Part shown: piece by piece, positions 61,741 to 64,000 of the stretch
Position numbering within the stretch: the first letter of the stretch is position 1
Layout of the letters: the number at the start of each line of letters is the position of its first letter
Assembly (NCBI GenBank): GCA_921293015.1
Contig: OV121091.1
Location: 31,666,839-31,730,838 of the forward strand
Length of the DNA: 64,000 nt
Source: Phorcus lineatus
Taxonomy: Eukaryota > Mollusca > Gastropoda > Trochida > Trochidae
Reading direction: 5' to 3'
Notes under the pieces: model-generated
Databases searched by the model: none
What the model saw: only the letters and a program-made list of their open reading frames with translations
Told to the model about the DNA's origin: nothing
Position numbers and translations under genes: made by a program

Positions 61741-63232
61741 CTGGACTACACTGATCCAAAACCTGACTGCATGTAAAGCAATACTGGCACTACACTGATA
61801 CAAAACCTGACTGCATGTAAAACAATACTGGCACTACACTAATACAAAACATGACTGCATGTTAAACAATACTGGCACTACACTGATCCAAAACCTGACT
61901 GCATGTAAAGCAATACTGGCACTACACTAATACAAAACCTGACTGCATGTAAAACAATACTGCGGCCTTAAAATAAGCACCTAGGAGCTTGTTGGCCAAT
62001 CCATTCATGATTTGTACATTTTCATGAATAAATATGTTTAAATCAAAACAATACTGGCACTGATCCAAAACCTGACTGCATGTAAAGCAATACTGGCACT
62101 ACACTAATACAAAACCTGACTGCATGTAAAAGAATACTGGCACTACACTGACCCAAAACCTGACTGCATGTAAAGCAATACTGGCACTAAATTGATACAA
62201 AACCTGACTGCATGTAAAACAATACTGGCACTACACTAATACAAAACATGACTGCATGTTAAACAATACTGGCACTACACTGATCCAAAACCTGACTGCA
62301 TGTAAAGCAATACTGGCACTACACTAATACAAAACCTGACTGCATGTAAAACAATACTGCGGCCTTAAAATAAGCACCTAGGAGCTTGTTGGCCAATCCA
62401 TTCATGATTTGTACATTTTCATGAATAAATATGTTTAAATCAAAACAATACTGGCACTGATCCAAAACCTGACTGCATGTAAAGCAATACTGGCACTACA
62501 CTAATACAAAACCTGACTGCATGTAAAAGAATACTGGCACTACACTGACCCAAAACCTGACTGCATGTAAACAATACTGGCACTACACTAATACAAAACA
62601 TGACTGCATGTTTAACAATACTGGCACTACACTGACCCAAAACCTGACTGCATGTAAAACAATACTGGCACTACACTAATACAAAACATGACTGCATGTT
62701 AAACATGACCGCATGTAAAACAATACTGACACTACACTAATACAAAACATGACTGCATGTTTAACAATACTGGCACTACACTGACCCAAAACCTGACTGC
62801 ATGTAAACAATACTAGCACTGATCCAATACCTGACTGCATGTAAAGCAATACTGGCACTACACTAATACAAAACCTGACTGCATGTAAAACAATACTGGC
62901 ACTACACTGACCCAAAACCTGACTGCATGTAAAACAATACTGGCACTACACTGACCCAAAAACTGACTGCATGTAAAACAATACTGGCACTACACTAATA
63001 CAAAACATGACTGCATGTTTAACAATACTGGCACTACACTGACCAAAAACATGACTGCATGTAAAACAATACTGGCACTACACTGACCAAAAACCTGACT
63101 ACATGTAAACAATACTAGCACTGATCCAATACCTGACTGCATGTAAAACATTACTGGCATTAAACTGATCCAAAATCTGACTGCATGTAAAACAATATTG
63201 GCACTACACTGACCCAAAAGCTGACTGTATGA
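61741..63232. repeat. 44-bp minisatellite with 387-bp higher-order duplication
   Basis: Unit landmarks are ACTGGCACTACACTGATCCA, then AAACCTGACTGCATGTAAAG and CAAT. The basic period is 44 bp (61784 to 61828). Subtypes differ at GATCC/AATAC/GACCC and TAAAG/TAAAA/TTAAA. A unique 78-bp insert beginning GCGGCCTTAAAATAAGCACC occurs at 61972 and again at 62359, giving a 387-bp duplication of the surrounding units. The CCAAACCTGACTGC and TGTA-AGCA portions match the core of the 36.0-kb SINE, suggesting that the array grew from a SINE piece. A possible decayed SINE head lies just upstream (about 61640-61715). Minus-strand open frames here result from the repetition. Confidence 0.92.
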
Positions 63233-64000
63233 AAAACAGCAGTCATGAGCCAGAGTTTCTTTGCCCAGGAATTTTCATTTAAGTTCACACATTGATTGTT
63301 CAGCAATGAAACTGTTTGAACCAAACAATAAAAATCTGACACTGTATATTTCCAACAATGAATATTTGGCTTAATGCCATTAATCAGAGCCATGAACCAG
63401 ATAAATTTAACAAGCCTGAACACAAAACCACTTACTCAAACCTTTGCCACATTCAGCTGGACAATAATGAACTTAGTTACGGATACCATTATCAAGTTTA
63501 CCCCATACTAGACATTAGCCTGTATTTAACAGTGATTTGTCAATCAATTCCGATGCAAGATGGTGATAAGGTTTGCATGCACAATGTTACTGCTAAGATT
63601 TGAGACATAAATCCATTAACCCGTTCCATGCTGTGGGCATCAAAGTCACCATAAGTTACCCAATAAACACAAATCATCATGTGGATACAAATCATGTTCA
63701 TGTTTAAAGGAATGTATGATGAGAATAATCCTGAATTGGAAATTAGCTTACGAAAGGCTTTCATGGAATATTTGGACCTTCAGGTGAAGATTTTAATCTC
63801 CTCAAATGATGCCCTTGATTGTTGGTTGGTCATAAAAGTTTGAAGTTGGACTCTTCAACAACAACTTAAGATAACTTTTTTCAAAGTACAAATATCTCAC
63901 AATCCATGTATGATTGTATGGATTCTCAAACCTCCAACCATGCATGTACTGGTCCAAGAATGCTTCCCTTATAAAACTCCTCATAAGTCATCTACAATTT
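63233..64000. other. anonymous DNA
   Basis: No gene or repeat family was recognised. The open frames at 63358-63603 (plus) and 63540-63764 and 63802-63984 (minus) have no motif. Confidence 0.5.

Noticed and set aside
62440-63217. Minus-strand open frames with repeated GQCSASIVLHAV text
   Set aside because: Products of the 44-bp minisatellite. The period is not a multiple of three and the frames are interrupted.

Overview
This is a strongly AT-rich, gene-poor stretch of animal nuclear DNA. I see no bacterial or viral gene organisation: no operons, no ribosome binding sites, no long host open frames. The evidence is dispersed and tandem repeats, tRNA-derived SINE copies with a Pol III B box, LINE-type reverse transcriptase remnants with microsatellite 3' tails, MITE-like inverted repeats, and a hammerhead self-cleaving ribozyme of the kind known from metazoan retroelements. 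The repeat style (a GGACGGATGGACGG-rich element closed by short TAGCTCATCAG ends, TTC-tailed LINEs, hammerheads) suggests a marine invertebrate, most likely a mollusc. That placement is an inference. The window is probably intergenic or lies inside a very large intron; I could not identify one confident host exon.

Layout. 1-9 kb: anonymous AT-rich DNA, an 11-copy 68-bp tandem array (1193-1948), a first copy of a dispersed repeat shared with 27.2 kb, four or five small inverted-repeat elements, and a TTC-tailed LINE or SINE 3' fragment near 8.9 kb. 9-19 kb: mostly anonymous, with a 65-bp x3 repeat and a first copy of a second dispersed repeat shared with 44.3 kb. 19-25.5 kb: the most structured accessory part. 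It holds a canonical-looking hammerhead ribozyme (19058-19112) beside a pair of TGACGTCA sites, a pentanucleotide microsatellite, a large inverted repeat carrying a hammerhead-like core, a decayed LINE C-terminus, and a 1.1-kb element made of 145-bp units. 25.5-36 kb: anonymous DNA, an 18-copy 33-bp minisatellite, a TIR element, and a long ATGATGACA-type array. 36-54 kb: four SINE copies in all (one near 19.2 kb, the best at 36.0 kb), an AAT microsatellite tailing a minus-strand LINE remnant, and several old tandem duplications. 57.5-60.15 kb: the only long open frame, a 5'-truncated but otherwise intact LINE reverse transcriptase with a 31-bp perfect inverted repeat at its 5' junction and a TTC tail. 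61.7-63.2 kb: a 44-bp minisatellite that appears to derive from the SINE core and contains a 387-bp higher-order duplication.

How the parts relate. The coding capacity visible here belongs to LINEs. The SINE copies and the 8.9-kb TTC-tailed fragment are non-autonomous elements or remnants that would depend on such machinery. Several satellites look seeded by pieces of mobile elements. The hammerhead is the most notable small functional element, because its core, spacing, stem I and stem II can be read directly from the sequence.
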